Origin: Primulina eburnea
Taxonomy: Eukaryota; Streptophyta; Magnoliopsida; Lamiales; Gesneriaceae
Direction: 5' to 3'
DNA: 64,000 bases
Assembly: GCF_022965805.1 (NCBI RefSeq)
Contig: NC_133115.1
Span: forward strand, 33,657,321-33,721,320
The notes under the pieces were generated by a model. The model was given only the letters and a program-made list of their open reading frames with translations. It was not told where the DNA came from and ran no database searches. The translations under genes and the position numbers were made by a program. This document shows, one piece after another, positions 12,796 to 25,580 of this stretch; position 1 is the first letter of the stretch, and each line of letters begins with the position of its first letter.

Positions 12796-15700
12796 CCTGT
12801 CTGAATTACAACTTTTTTTGTTTGTTTTTGTTTTTTTTTTTTTTTGTTTTTTGCTTTGTATTGTGGTTAGTGATTTTATATTTGAGGAAAAATCTGTCTG
12901 AGTAACCAATAGAAGTTTGTGTTGAGTTTTGTGAATATAAGAGAGAGGTGCTCGAAATTTTTGGAGGCAAAGAAGGAAAATCGGATTCTTGTTTGACTGT
13001 GGAAGACTTTGGTTAAATTTGGTGGAATGGGAAATTAGGAAATATATTTATTCGGTTCAATATTTAAAGAGTTTGAAAACCGTCCATTTATGTCAATGAG
13101 ATCATAGCCCTTTTTCTATAGTCCAATCCATTCAGCAAGAGTTTTTGGAAGCAACTCAAAAGATAAGACATTTGTTTGCTGACAAATCTATATATGAAAA
13201 CGATTCTTCTGATGAGAAACGAAATGTTCCAAATCTTCCTGGAAATTCTTGCTCTCATTGGACCATTTGTATCTATATGAATTAGAGCAAAAACAATACA
13301 AAAGTAACAAAGCAGTAGAACATATCGGTAATAGGTAAATGCCTCCTTTTCTCTTGAAGTTTCAATTCGCTTCTGACGATCAAATGAAATGAAATGTGAA
13401 TTCGAAACAAGAAACAGGAAAGAAGGAAAAAAGAGAAGTTACTGACTTGAAATCCTCTCTGATTTGGAACCAGTATGGAATTGATTGGTTAATGGGCCTT
13501 TTTGGTTTTTCTCTATTTGGGCTGCATGAAGATGGCTTTATTCTACAATGTGGCCCAATCTGAGCTTACAAACAGACCAAATTGGAAGAAAGAAAGAGAT
13601 GTTTTATAAAGATTAATTAAATTACACATAATTAATTAGATATTCAAATAAATCAAATCAGTGTGATGTTACTTAATGATAGTGTTGGGTACATACTCAT
13701 TAAAGTGTTAGTATAATAATATTTTTCATTTACTAAATATGTATAGCAAGTGTATGCAATGGTGTCATCAAGCCTATCAAACTTATAATTGAAAGATTAC
13801 AAAATTAATTGCAATTTAAATTTAATCATTACCCCCATTTGTATTTCATTCATGCAGAACATTAATATATCTTAGCCTAAAGACCTTAATCATGTTTCTG
13901 ATATATATAATTAAATCAACCATTGGAATCTTAATTACTATTGCAGCCAGTGTGTCCATTTATAGAATGGGGATGATGATTTTTTTTAATTTTTAATTTT
14001 ATATAATTTGTGGAGTTTAATTATTGCATTATTAGTAAATTGTTTGAAAGAACTACATGCGTAAATGACTGCTAAATTGGCCCACTTCGACTTTTGAAAA
14101 ATTCAATATTGGCCATTCAAGTTTTCCCGAATTAAACTTAATTTCTTGCCGACGCCATTCGGATTCTTAAGTTCTGATTTCCAAGATTCAAGGGTTCGTA
14201 GGATGAAGCATACTAGGATCAATACATGTGGATTTGACTATAAGTAGAGAAATCGTTGATCTAATTTATGTGGTCAAATCGTGAATGTAAAAGTTTCCAT
14301 TCGACATATAAAATTGTTTTGTGAGACGGTCTCAAGATCTTGATAAAAACAAACTAATTTATTCAAGCTAATGTTTCATCACAAGTAGAGATTTTTTTTT
14401 TTTTTTTAAAAAGGAAATTAGACCATAAAGAGAAGGCTGGATTTTTTTGATTAAAAACTTGACATTGAATCTTATTGGACCACTTTTGGATACAAATAAT
14501 GATCATGAGAGAAATGTTGATGGCTAGGCGAAGGGAATGAATTAAAAATTGGGAATAAACTAAGGTGACTTTATAAAGAGTTCCAAGAGTTTGGAGCAGA
14601 GGGAACATGATGGCCTTAGCCTACTTTAATGCCATAAATCTCTTGGAATTTGGATACCTCAAAGTGTTGATTTCCTCGATTAGGTCAGTGTAACTTTTTT
14701 GTATTATTAATTTTCACTTTGGCATCCAAATATTAATCCAATAATGACAGCATGTTTATGTCAGCATCTTGTATGTTTGGTAAATTCTTTGTTTTGAAGG
14801 AAATTATAGCTAGGTAGATAGTCTTGGTCGCGAATATATAGCTCTAAGAACCCATGCATGCACATGTATCTGTGTATGACGACGACGGTTTGGAGAAGAG
14901 TTTTATATCTAATGTTTTCGAATATAGTCGAAAAAACTTGTCGATCGATAATATATGTTGCGATTGGAAAAGTAGATAACATAAATTATAGTTGAAACTT
15001 GGCAAGATCATATGTAAAGGAGGACATTTTATGTTAAACTCTTAAATTTTTTAGAAACTAAAATTGAATACAAACCCCCTGCCCTTGTGTATAATGTTTT
15101 AAAGTGCATAAAATCGAGCAAATTCGTAGGCTTTTCAAATTGGGTCAAATTCACTTGATTTTTTGTTTTCAATCTATATTCGAATTGGGCTCGCATATGT
15201 TCAAAGTATAATTTGAAATTAAATCCGAGTTCTAATTATGTTTTTGTTAAGTTTGTATATATTTTTATAATACCATAGAAATAGCTAGTTTTGTCTCGTT
15301 CAGGGACGTAGCCAGAAAAAAATTTTATCCTGGGCTGAATGAGTCGATAAACAACATTAAATAATATAAATCAAATATTTAAAAACTTCTTCACGTGAAA
15401 TTTCCAACCAGTAGGAGACTAGCATCTCTCGTCGACATGAATTTCTTGATCGCTGCCACAATTAAATATTGCATCGTTCTAGAATTCTTCAAGATATCAT
15501 AGTACAAACTTTGCGACACGAAAAACAAAAGGTTGTAAAGAACACACACACACATCTGTCGTCTAGCAAGCTAAAACGAAACGATCATTGAGAAAAATGT
15601 GTATTAATTTTAATTTATTTTTTTAAAAAAATGTGCGGCCTCTGCAAAGCTGTATCTTTTGTGTTAATATAAAATGATTTGAATTAAAAGAAGAGAAAAA

Positions 15701-18649
15701 CCAGAGCAGCGAGGGAAGGAATGATTGTTTGCGTGGCGCAATCAATCAAGATTCTGCTAAAACCCATTTTAGTTTTTTTTTAAAGAATAAAGGCACGGGA
15801 GGAATGATGCTGCAGCGTGTAAGGTTTTCATCCACTTCGAGAGATTTGCTTGTGGCACCAGGGCTCGAGGAACAGTACTGATGAGTATTGTTTCCACGCA
15901 CACACACGCGTATATTACATGCAAAAAGATATAAAACACACACACACCAGTGTGGATGTGTGTTTGTGGGGGGCATAGCAGCAGGAACTAGGAAGGGTTA
16001 ATTTAGTAGTGAAGATCACAAGCACAAGAAATTAGTCGCCTAGCTAACATGTCTTGTTTGCCTTGAAAATCTTTGGATAAATGGAAAGATTTCCGATCCT
16101 CTGAACAACTATTAGCCTAGCTATGGGCATGCATGCATAATGGATTGATCCAACGGCCTCTCTTCCATAAAATACGCATGATATATTATATTAAATCTGG
16201 TAGACAAAGTGCTTCGTGTATGTGAGCCACTATATAGAACACTGATAGTCATGATAGTTATTGGCTAGTGAAAAAGTATTAATATTTATGTTAAAAATAT
16301 TGTTTTTCATGATAATTGTAGATCGAATCAACCAATATCAAGGATAAAAATCAACGAGACCGTCTTACAAAAACCTACTCTTGAAAGAATGTGTAATTGG
16401 GACATTCAATTATGCATCTGTACATTGAGGAGAAACGTGAAAGAGTTAGTGAAGTAGTAAACTTAAATTTATCCATCAACTTGGAGTTAAATAAATAAAA
16501 AGAAATCATGTATGAGCACTTGAAAGCATCTTAACATGTCTTGTTTGCTACAAAATCTTCGGATGAATGCAAGCTTTGCAACTATAAGAGCAATGATTAG
16601 CAAATGGGGTCTCTCCAAAATACATTAAATTACAAGGATTGGGTTGTTTTTGTAGTGCAGCAATAAGTATGTAGCATAAGTGGAGTGAATTGACTGCTGC
16701 CTAAATAATTGACAAGATGAGCAAATCCTACGTGCCTATTAGCTATTGAATGATGTAAATATCCAATTTTAGATAATTTAGAATTGATCACAAAGGATAA
16801 TCGAATCTAATTTAATCATAAAAAATATGGTAGATTTCTTGAGAGAACTCACACCATCGAAAAAAAAAATTCATTCAAATTAGTGGATAATTAAGACAGT
16901 AAATCATGACCGAAAATATGATAAAAATGAAAAACGCGAGAGTTTTAATTCCGTTCATATTATAAATGACGTCTATTCAATTGGAACTCTTTGAGTTTGA
17001 GAAAAGCTTATATATAACTGGAGAGGAAATTAGATACTATGCAAGTGTAAAGTGTAGTTAACTAATATAAGTAAAGAGTGGTGGGAATCACTCATGCTAA
17101 TTCTTTGTGCGCATGGTACAGTGGCACTCATTTTTATATATACTTCAGTTAGTGGTGAGATCGCACATAACCCTAATTTTAATTCTTTTGAACTGTGCAT
17201 ATATTTTGTGCGCATGCGAGTGTATGTATGGCGGCTAAAGTCACCTGTAACCCTCTCAAATTATGCATTTGTCCCCCCTTAGTGTTTCTTGGTGGGGACT
17301 CTATGTCTGCGAAGATCTGTTCCATTTTAGAGTTTCTATGGCCTATGGGACTAGCTTTTCATGGAGTTAGGATACATTCTGGATTACTAGCTCATATTTT
17401 TATATATATTTCTATATATATACATATATATATATATATAGGAAATGTTTAATAATTACCAAGTTATATATTTTTATATATATTAAATCAGATTCTATTA
17501 ACTACTATTAGAAACAAGTATCAAGTTAGTTTTTTTTTTAAAAAGAAAGAAATAAAGAATGGTGTAAATAAAAAAAAATGGGTTGAATTAAAACTAAAGG
17601 TGAGGGGTTTCCTTGTTTCGAATAACCTTTAATCTCTCATATTTGGGGAACATTTTCTTTTCAGTACCTTTTAATGTCAAAGTCGAGATTTCGTTATACT
17701 TTTGAAGTAAGATTTTGGCCAAAAAAAATCATCGAAGTCAGAAGTAGTTGACCATTTCTAAGCCCGAAAACACACACACGCGTGGATGTGTGTGTGTTCT
17801 GAGTTTCTGTGTATGAAGAGTTTGGTGGTGCGCATGCAGCAAAATCAGGGAATATGTAGTCATCATGTGTGAGTGTGGCTGCCACCATAAGATTGTCCAC
17901 GACGCATAACATTGCCAAATATCATTTTTTTTTCCACTCTTCTTTTCTACAATATCCGAGTTTCATGTTTTATTAAAAAATATTTTTTTCATGAAACTGT
18001 TAGTTATCTCACATCGGTTGGATAAAATACCTGACAGTTGTATATATGGTCTTAGACAATCCTCGTCACTTGAGCTAGCTTTTGGAGTTGAGTTAGATCC
18101 AAGTTCCAATCTTAACAGAAACAGTGAAATTTTAAAATTTAAGTCACGATCCTTTCAAATCTTTATACAATTTCAATTTTTTAATGTAATGCGCGCACAC
18201 ACACTCACACACACGCAAGTTTATGATGGATCGACGCTATCAAAATTCTTTGACACTCCTTTTAACTTCCCTCGACGCATTCTTGATATGTACTCTCATT
18301 CTTTTTACCTTTTTTGAACCTTTAGTAACATGTACATACTCGGTAGAGCTAGATACACTCGTATGATTGAGGGAAAATCTTGTTAGGTGTTCGAATAAAG
18401 TAACTTAAAAGTTAAGGTGTTATGTTTGTGTGTGTGTGTGTGTATGTATAGGCATCAATTAATTAGATAGCACATCCAATTAATTAAAGTGTGTCATAGT
18501 CTTCATGATCTTTCTTGAATTAGAAACAAGATTTGAGATTTATTATTGCCTAAATTTGCTTACTCTTTGTTGACTAAAGGGATAATGATATTTTTTCAAA
18601 AAAAAAAAATTTGAAGAAGATAGGAGATGTCATATTATAACAAAGAGTA
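12796..18649. other. Gene-free region downstream of 12.8 kb
   Basis: About 5.9 kb without recognisable genes. The first few hundred bases are the GATL leader and promoter. Partial MITE ends at 14319-14345 and 16354-16380. Short (CA)n runs at 15.54, 15.90-15.96, 17.77 and 18.19 kb. Confidence 0.5.
18426..18443. repeat. (TG)n microsatellite
   Basis: A run of tg units at 18.43 kb. Nearby 15.5-18.2 kb is unusually rich in short (CA)n/(TG)n runs. Confidence 0.85.
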
Positions 18650-18827
18650 TGTCTCATGTGAGACCGTCTCACGGATCTTAATCTGTGAGACGAGTCAACC
18701 CTACCCATATTCACAATAAAAAGTAATACTTTTAGCATAAAAGGTAATACTTTTTCATGGATGACCCAAATAAGAGATCCGTCTCACAAATATGACCCGT
18801 GAGACCGTCTCACACAAGTTTTTGCCT
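18650..18827. repeat. gagacggtctcac MITE copy
   Basis: About 178 bp, one of the best preserved copies: starts tctcatgtgagaccgtctca, core cccatattcacaataaaaag, ends gagaccgtctcacacaag. The element is close to palindromic over its whole length. Confidence 0.85.
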
Positions 18828-19173
18828 ATAACAAAATGATGAAAATGTATATCTTCTTCTTTAGAAATGACGAGAATCGCGCGCGCTATGGTAATTAGGC
18901 AAGACTCACCCTAATGCAATCACGTTCGATCTCTTTGATGTGCATTTTGTTTATTTTCGAGGAGGGAAAATTCCAATTTGTATGTATGTATTTTTCAATC
19001 TAAGATGTTTTTTTTTATCTATATAGTCAAATTTCGGCTTTAATCTTGTATTCTTATTTAGTTTGCAATGTTGATTTTTTTTTTTAATGACGTAGCGCTG
19101 ATTTGACGTCGATCGACATGACACCAACTTGTTTTGTGTCATGACTTCACTAGTTTAAGAAAAATTATTAAAA

Positions 19174-19438
19174 CTAGTTACTCTGCACACGCGTTGCGTG
19201 TGTGTACAATCTTTTTTATCATTATCGATAGACTAAAGTAAAAATTGACAAATTATGGAGGGACTAAATTGATATTTAATGATTGAAATAAAAATAAAAG
19301 TGTGTGTTGAAATAAAAAAACAAAACAAAAAAACAAAAGTGTAATATTACTATAACTGTAAGGGTAAAACTGGGAAAAAAAGATGGTGTCCTCCTTGGCA
19401 GTTTTTATAAGGTGCTCAGCCTTAATAAATAGTATAGA
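19174..19438 (-). mobile_element. Small non-autonomous Helitron, complete ends
   Basis: Read on the minus strand, it starts TCTATACTATTTATTAAGGC at 19438 after a host A, and ends with a 7-bp stem hairpin (CACACGC, loop AAC, GCGTGTG; + strand 19186-19202) then CAGAGTAA and CTAG at 19174, followed by host T. TC start, hairpin, CTAG end and A/T insertion without duplication are the Helitron hallmarks. Length is 265 bp with no coding sequence. Confidence 0.8.
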
Positions 19439-20239
19439 TTATCAAATATTGAAATATACATAATTAATACCAAATTTGATAAATTAGATGACAAAAATGG
19501 TAAAATATATATTACTAAACGTACAATTGATTCCTAAATTTTTTTTGCCTTTTTCCTTTTACTAAAATATCACGTTTTTATTAATATTAGTTTGTTAAAA
19601 TTCTTTACATACAATATCTTAATTTCCTAATACTCAATTTTTTAAATAAAAAACCATTCCTAGATAGCTATCTAATATTGGGAAAATAGAAATAAAAAAA
19701 AATTATGATTATTTTTGTTTTCCTTGATCTAGAAAATATGTACAATGTGTTTTCTAGGTTTGTGAGCCCACTCGATGACACCCCATACAAGGAAATCAGC
19801 CTGCCTCCTCTTAGGAACTCTAATAATTGTTGTCATGCACTGAAGCATCTAACTTTATAATTATTTCTATATACTTCTCTAAGCTACCACGTAATCTCAA
19901 CTCATCAATACCAACCTTTTTATTTTATTTTATTTCATTCATCGAATTTTATAATAAATAATATATAAAAAAATTATTATCAATGCCAAAATTCTAAATA
20001 AGTATGTTCATATACAATTTGAGAAAATTAGGCAACTATGTACGTTGATGTAGAAGTGAAAAACAGATAATAAAAGACTAATCAGTTTGATATTCAATTT
20101 GAATCATAACTTGTTAGAAATTCTTCATGGGATATAATAATTAAGCGAGATCAAATGTACCACACTAAGAAGATGGAGCGTACATGCACCTAATTTTTTA
20201 GCAGAAATAAATGATTTCAAGCTTTGAAATATATGTGGA

Positions 20240-20393
20240 GTGAGTCTCACGTGAGACAAATCTTAATCTGTGAGACGGGTCAATAAAAAGTAATATCCGT
20301 AGCATAAAAATTTATACTTTTTCATTGATAACCCAAATAAGAGATCCGTCTCACAAATACGACCCGTGAGACCGTCTCACACAAGTTTTTGCC
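20240..20393. repeat. gagacggtctcac MITE copy
   Basis: About 150-bp copy lacking part of the core; it ends gagaccgtctcacacaagtt just before the (TA)n tract at 20.4 kb. Confidence 0.75.
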
Positions 20394-20404
20394 ATATATG
20401 TGTG

Positions 20405-20405
<1 letters not shown>

Positions 20406-20452
<47 letters not shown>
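20406..20452. repeat. (TA)n microsatellite, left flank of the repeat block
   Basis: About 23 ta units directly before the tandem repeat at 20453. Confidence 0.95.
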
Positions 20453-20455
<3 letters not shown>

Positions 20456-21215
20456 TGTGAATTGTGTATTTACATAAATGTCCTTACTTTCATTTAATAA
20501 TAATCACTAAATACATGTTTAAATTTTTGTGAATTTACACACTCCAATTTTTATTTTTTCCCCATGTTTTTCATCTATTAATTAATGAAATTTAAAATAA
20601 ATTGAAGATAAATGAATTTTAGTCTTTTCCAACCTATCAATTAATGAAATTTAAAACATAAATATCATTACCTTCATTTAATAGTTTATTTTTTTTGTGA
20701 ATTTACACACTCCATTTTTTTATTTTTTTTGTTTTCCATGTTTTTCATCTATTAATTAATGAAATTTAAAATAAATGGAAGAAAAATGAATTTTAGTCTT
20801 TTCCAATCTATCTATTATCGATATTCGATATAAATATATGAATGTGAATTGTGAATTTACATAAATGTCCTTATTTTTATTTAATAATAATCATTAAATA
20901 CATGTTTAGTTTTTTGTGAATTTACACACTCCATTTTTTATTTTTCCCCATGTTTTTCATCTATTAATTAATGAAATTTAAAATAAATTGAAGATAAATG
21001 AATTTTAGTCATTTCCAATCTATTAATTAATGAAATTTAAAACATAAATGTCATTACCTTCATTTAATAATTTATTTTTTTTTTTTTGTGAATTTACACA
21101 CTCCATTTTTTATTTTTTTTATTTTCCATGTTTTTCATCTATTAATTAATGAAATTTAAAATAAATTGAAGAAAAATGAATTTTAGTCTTTTCCAATCTA
21201 TCTATTAATTAATAA
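20453..21215. repeat. Tandem repeat, two units of about 385 bp
   Basis: Units at about 20453-20836 and 20837-21215 share order and sequence: gaatgtgaattgtg, tttacataaatgtcctta, ttaataataatca, tgaatttacacactcca, catgtttttcatctattaat. Each unit itself contains the attaattaatgaaatttaaa motif more than once. Diverged further copies continue to about 23.7 kb. Confidence 0.75.
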
Positions 21216-21409
21216 AATTTAAAATAAAGTGAAGATGAATGAAATTTAGCCTTATTTTTTGTTGTAATGAAATTTACACTCTATTTTTAAAATTTTATGA
21301 TAAAGCAGATACGATATAGCTAATACAAAAGTCACAACTAACGAGCTGAATTCGATTAAAGAAAATGAACAAATATATGATGTTATGATGTGATGTTTTA
21401 ACACGTTAT

Positions 21410-21650
21410 GCAATTTTACGACATGTTTACGCTTATGCTAAGATCATGAAATGTATGTTGAGTACAATATTTTTCATTGTTGCATGTTATGTATATGTAT
21501 TGTTATTAAGTTACAGGTGTTGAGTCTTTAGATTCACTAGGTGTGATTGATGCAGGTGATCATATTGATCAGGAGATCGGAGGTGCCGAAAACTGAGTAG
21601 GCGGGGCTGGATGTGCGCACACTAACCCGAGGACCTTATTTTTTCCGCAC
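21410..21650. mobile_element. LTR retrotransposon fragment
   Basis: About 240 bp of less AT-rich sequence interrupts the repeat block (gttacaggtgttgagtcttt ... gtaggcggggctggatgtg ... cacactaacccgaggacc). The wording resembles LTRs of plant Gypsy-type elements. Ends were not defined. Confidence 0.35.
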
Positions 21651-22454
21651 GTTTTCATCTATTAATTAATGGAATCTAAACCAAATTGAAGAAAAATAAA
21701 ATTTAGCATTTATTTTTTGTGATGAAATTAACAATCCATTTTTTTTTAAAAAAAAACTTATATCTATAAAGAAATTCAATATATTATCTATCTATCTATT
21801 ATTATTATTACTACTATAATTATTTTTACTGCTATAAATATATGAGTTTGAATTGTGAATTTACATCTATGTCTTTATCTTCATTAAATAATATTTATTA
21901 ATACGTATCGCTTTGTTTGTTTTCTTTTCATTTATTAATTAATGGAATCTAAACTAAATTGAAGAAAAATAAAATTTAGCATCAACCTTCATTCTTCAGT
22001 AATACATGTTTCTTTTGTGTTTTTTTTCATATATTAATTATAAATTTTAAAATAAATTGAAGAAAAATAAAATTTAACATTCTTTTTTTGTGATGAAATT
22101 TGTACTCCATTTAAAAAAAAAACATATCTTTAATGAAATGCGAAACAATAATATTAATAAATATTTTTTATTTATTTTCTATCAGCTATTAATGACTTCT
22201 AAAATAAATTGAAGAAAAATGAAATTTAGCCACCATTTTTTGAAATAAAATTTAAATTTATCTTTCATTTTTTGAAATGAAATTTACACTCTATTTTTTT
22301 TGTAAAAAAATATATATCTTTAATGAAATTTAAATTAAATGCATTTTTGTTTGATTTCTATTTTTTATTAATTAAGGAATTTTAAATAAATCGAATGAAA
22401 TAAAGTTTACACTATTGTTCAAAATTTTATAGTTCTCCAATTTTTAGTAGGTTT

Positions 22455-22605
22455 TATGTGAAACAGTTTCATTGTTATATAGTCTTCAGAGAGCTGACCC
22501 AGTTATTTCAGGAGTAAAAAAAATAATTTTTTTTTCACGATTCAAGTCGGATATGAGACATGTTTCACAAAATTCACTCGTGAAACAACCTCATAAAAGT
22601 TTTTG
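22455..22605. repeat. Degenerate MITE copy
   Basis: Diverged relative of the same family (gtgaaacagtttcattg ... gtgaaacaacctcat) inside the 20.4-25.0 kb repeat block. Further partial copies lie at 23147-23196 and 23329-23465. Confidence 0.5.
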
Positions 22606-24455
22606 TGTCAATTTTATTTTTAACTTAAATAAATTAACATCTGTGAATAACGTAAATAATAATAATAATTAATGTACCTCTCTTCGCTTGTTTGTATTTT
22701 TCCATATATTATTTAATATATTCTAAAATAAATTGAAAAAAAATTAAATTTAGCTACAATTTTTTAGAATGAAATTTAAATTAAACGTTCATTTTTCGGA
22801 ATGAAATTTACATATCATTTTTAAAAAAAATTAATATCTTTAATAAAATTTAAAATAAAATAATAATAAATACATATTCTATTGTTTGTTTTTTTTCTCA
22901 CCTATCAATTAATTCAAAATAAAATTGAACAAAATGAAATTTAGCCACAATTTTTTGAAATAGAATTTATAATTTATTTGTTTTAAAAATATATATCTTT
23001 AATATAATGTAAAATAATAGAAGAATAATAAAATTTACAATATATTTTCACAGAATGAATTATATCCTTATTTTAAAAATAATTCTTTTTGTTTGACTTC
23101 TTTTATTTATGAATTTTTATAGTTCTCCAATTTTGAATTGAAATTATGTGAGCCGGTCTCATGGATATATCCTTCAGATGGGCCAACCGGTCAATAGAAG
23201 AATAATAAAATTTACAATGTATTTTCACAGAATGAATTATATCTTTATTTAAAAAATAATTCTTTTTGTTTGACTTCTTTTTTTTATTTATTTATGATTT
23301 TTTATAGTTATCCAATTTTTGAATTGGTCTTATGTGAGCTGGTCTCATGGATATATCCTTCAGATAGGCCAACCAGTCAATTTTCAGAGTGAAAAACAAT
23401 GATTTTCATGATTATGGTAGGATATGAGACATGTTCCCGTGAAACAGCCTCGTAGGAGTTTTTATGCAATTTTTATTTTAAACTTGAGTAAATTAACATT
23501 CATTAATAACGTAAATAATACACGACTAATATATTTGAAAACTCTAATAAAATTGTGTGAATTTATATATATGTTCTTATTTTCATTAAATAATATTAAT
23601 AAATACATGTCTTTTTTTTGTTCGTTTTCAGGTATTAATGAATTTTATAATAATTGAAGAAAAATGAATTTTTTTTTTTGTAATGAAATTTACAGCTTTT
23701 TTAAAAAAAATTATATCTTTAATGAAATTTAAAATAAGCGACACAATGTCAGCAGCTTAACTCCCGAAAACTTCATAGGTGTTCGTTCACTCATCCCAAT
23801 ATTACCCTCATTCTTGCACGCTTAACCTAACAAAACTGAATGATAGTGAAAGATTTATCTTTTAGTTCGAATGTTGCTTAATTTTTATGTCAAAAGTTAT
23901 ATTTATTACCCATGCCGCAATATTTATTTCTTATAATTGTGATTTACCATGCAAAGCCCTATACTAAGCAAATAGTGAACATAATGAGGATTGCATTGAC
24001 GTGGCTGTCAATTTGCCAAATTGTAAAACCCTATGCATACCAAACACAAATAATTGTTTTGTACAATAAGAAAACACTTCAAAAGAATCAAAATGAGTTT
24101 AAATTAGTTTTATGTGTAATAATTACTCTTACATATATCAAATGGATAGAAAAAGAGAAATAAAAATGAATTCAAATCATTTTTATGTAAAACAAATTAT
24201 CAATACATAACTCAAATTTTAGATCACACTAAAAAAAGTGATCATTACTTTACTTCTTTTTGTTACAGGTATAGGATAACAATTAAAATTGAATATGAGA
24301 ATGAGATGGCAAGAATAACATTATTTAGAAAAGTTGCATCGTCTTTTGTTGTGTTCTATTGAAAATTTCATTCAAATTCATGATCAGATATAAGATAAAA
24401 CAAACAAATGATTTTATATCTACATAAATATTGTATCTAACAATAAAGATTTTCA

Positions 24456-24869
24456 ATGCAGAATCTACCAAATAACACATATAAAGATTCGTTAAATCAA
24501 CCAAGCTCCAAGCTCCATACATTCTTGTTCAAGTTGGATAACTCAGTAGAAAAATATGATGAAGTGTTAAAAATTGTGACAGAAGCTATTGAGATATATG
24601 CCAATTATCCAACAACAAATGTCAATATCAAGAAACGGAGATCTCGGAAGATTATCAAGCCAACTAAACAAAGGGGTGTACCACCTAAGATAGAAAAATC
24701 AAATGAAATAAATATCAACAAAAACATGAAGATCCATGAAGACGAAGATGAAATAAAGATTCGAGATGAAGAACAAATCGCCGAGTACAAAAAAAGAGAT
24801 AAGAAGATAAAAACCGACGGGCACAAAAAAATTTCAAGAGGTCTTCAAATCAAAGACATGAAAATGTGA
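24456..24869 (+). CDS. Unrecognised 137-aa lysine-rich ORF in the repeat block
   Basis: Open frame of 137 codons, clearly less AT-rich than its surroundings, 140 bp before the Helitron 3' terminus. The first third is mixed (KLDNSVEKYDEVLKIVTEAI), the rest very basic and charged (KKRRSRKIIKPTKQRG, KKRDKKIK). No family is recognised with confidence. The position suits a captured gene fragment in a Helitron, possibly an exon of a transposase-derived or nuclear protein; that is a guess. It may not be expressed. Confidence 0.3.
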   Translation: MQNLPNNTYKDSLNQPSSKLHTFLFKLDNSVEKYDEVLKIVTEAIEIYANYPTTNVNIKKRRSRKIIKPTKQRGVPPKIEKSNEININKNMKIHEDEDEIKIRDEEQIAEYKKRDKKIKTDGHKKISRGLQIKDMKM

Positions 24870-25011
24870 TGATTTCATTTGTAACCAAATAATTAATTAT
24901 TTATCTATTAAAGTTATTCTTATTTCAAAAATAATTTAAACATATTTAAATAAAACTATCATATACAAATTATCTCTATTTCTCAACGTGCAACGCACGT
25001 ACATTTATCTA

Positions 25012-25012
<1 letters not shown>

Positions 25013-25092
<80 letters not shown>
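25013..25092. repeat. (TA)n microsatellite, right flank of the repeat block
   Basis: About 40 ta units directly after the Helitron CTAG at 25009-25012. Confidence 0.95.
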
Positions 25093-25093
<1 letters not shown>

Positions 25094-25383
25094 CGATATG
25101 CATTAATCCATATCTAATCTTGTCACATTAACTAATTAAATGATGAATTGTGGGCATTTGTATTTTTCTTGCATTTTGAGAAGAAAAAAAGAATAAGAAA
25201 CGCGCATGGCCATGAATTAAGATTATTCATGTTGTTGTCTTCAAAAAGAGCTCGCAACACACAAAAATAACCATCATCTTGCACTCATTTTGCCTGCAAT
25301 CCTTCTTTTTTGTTGCCCTGAACCCGCATGCCCCCCACCTGGCCCCTACCTTACCCCTTCCCCATCTTTCTTTCTTCTCCACC

Positions 25384-25391
25384 TATATATA
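25384..25391 (+). promoter_or_regulatory. Probable TATA box of the SAMDC gene
   Basis: TATATATA lies about 195 bp before the start codon in a C/T-rich setting. Transcription starting about 30 bp downstream would give a leader of roughly 165 nt with no AUG before 25581. The leader ends in four ttgat-type direct repeats. Confidence 0.45.
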
Positions 25392-25580
25392 CTGACATAC
25401 TCCTGTACCTTGTATAATACCTCAACTTCACTCACACAACAAACGCACAGTACGCAAAGTACTACGTTACGATATCCATTTCACCTTATCTTCGTCCTTT
25501 TCTTCTATATTTATCAGTTTTTTAGTTTTCTTGAACTTCAGAAATCTTGGGTTTGATTTGATTTGATTTGATTTGTTAAT

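Larger units (their letters stand above)
20453..25012 (+). mobile_element. Probable large non-autonomous Helitron / repeat block
   Basis: The right end is a clear Helitron terminus: stem acgtgc (24986-24991), loop aac, stem gcacgt (24995-25000), then acatttat and CTAG at 25009-25012, followed by T. The left limit is inferred, at a (TA)n tract near 20.45 kb; a TC start could not be located. The body is very AT-rich and built of many diverged copies of a motif like attaattaatgaaatttaaa followed by ataaattgaagaaaaatgaa and ttttag. One 137-aa ORF lies near the 3' end. Later insertions include an LTR fragment at 21.4-21.65 kb. Confidence 0.5.

Noticed and set aside
12572..12905. Plus-strand Gly/Arg/Trp-rich ORFs opposite GATL
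   Set aside because: They are antisense shadows of the GATL signal segment and of its T-rich leader complement.
25290..25556. 88-aa ORF upstream of SAMDC as a regulatory uORF
   Set aside because: It starts before the likely TATA box and does not resemble the conserved SAMDC uORF peptide.
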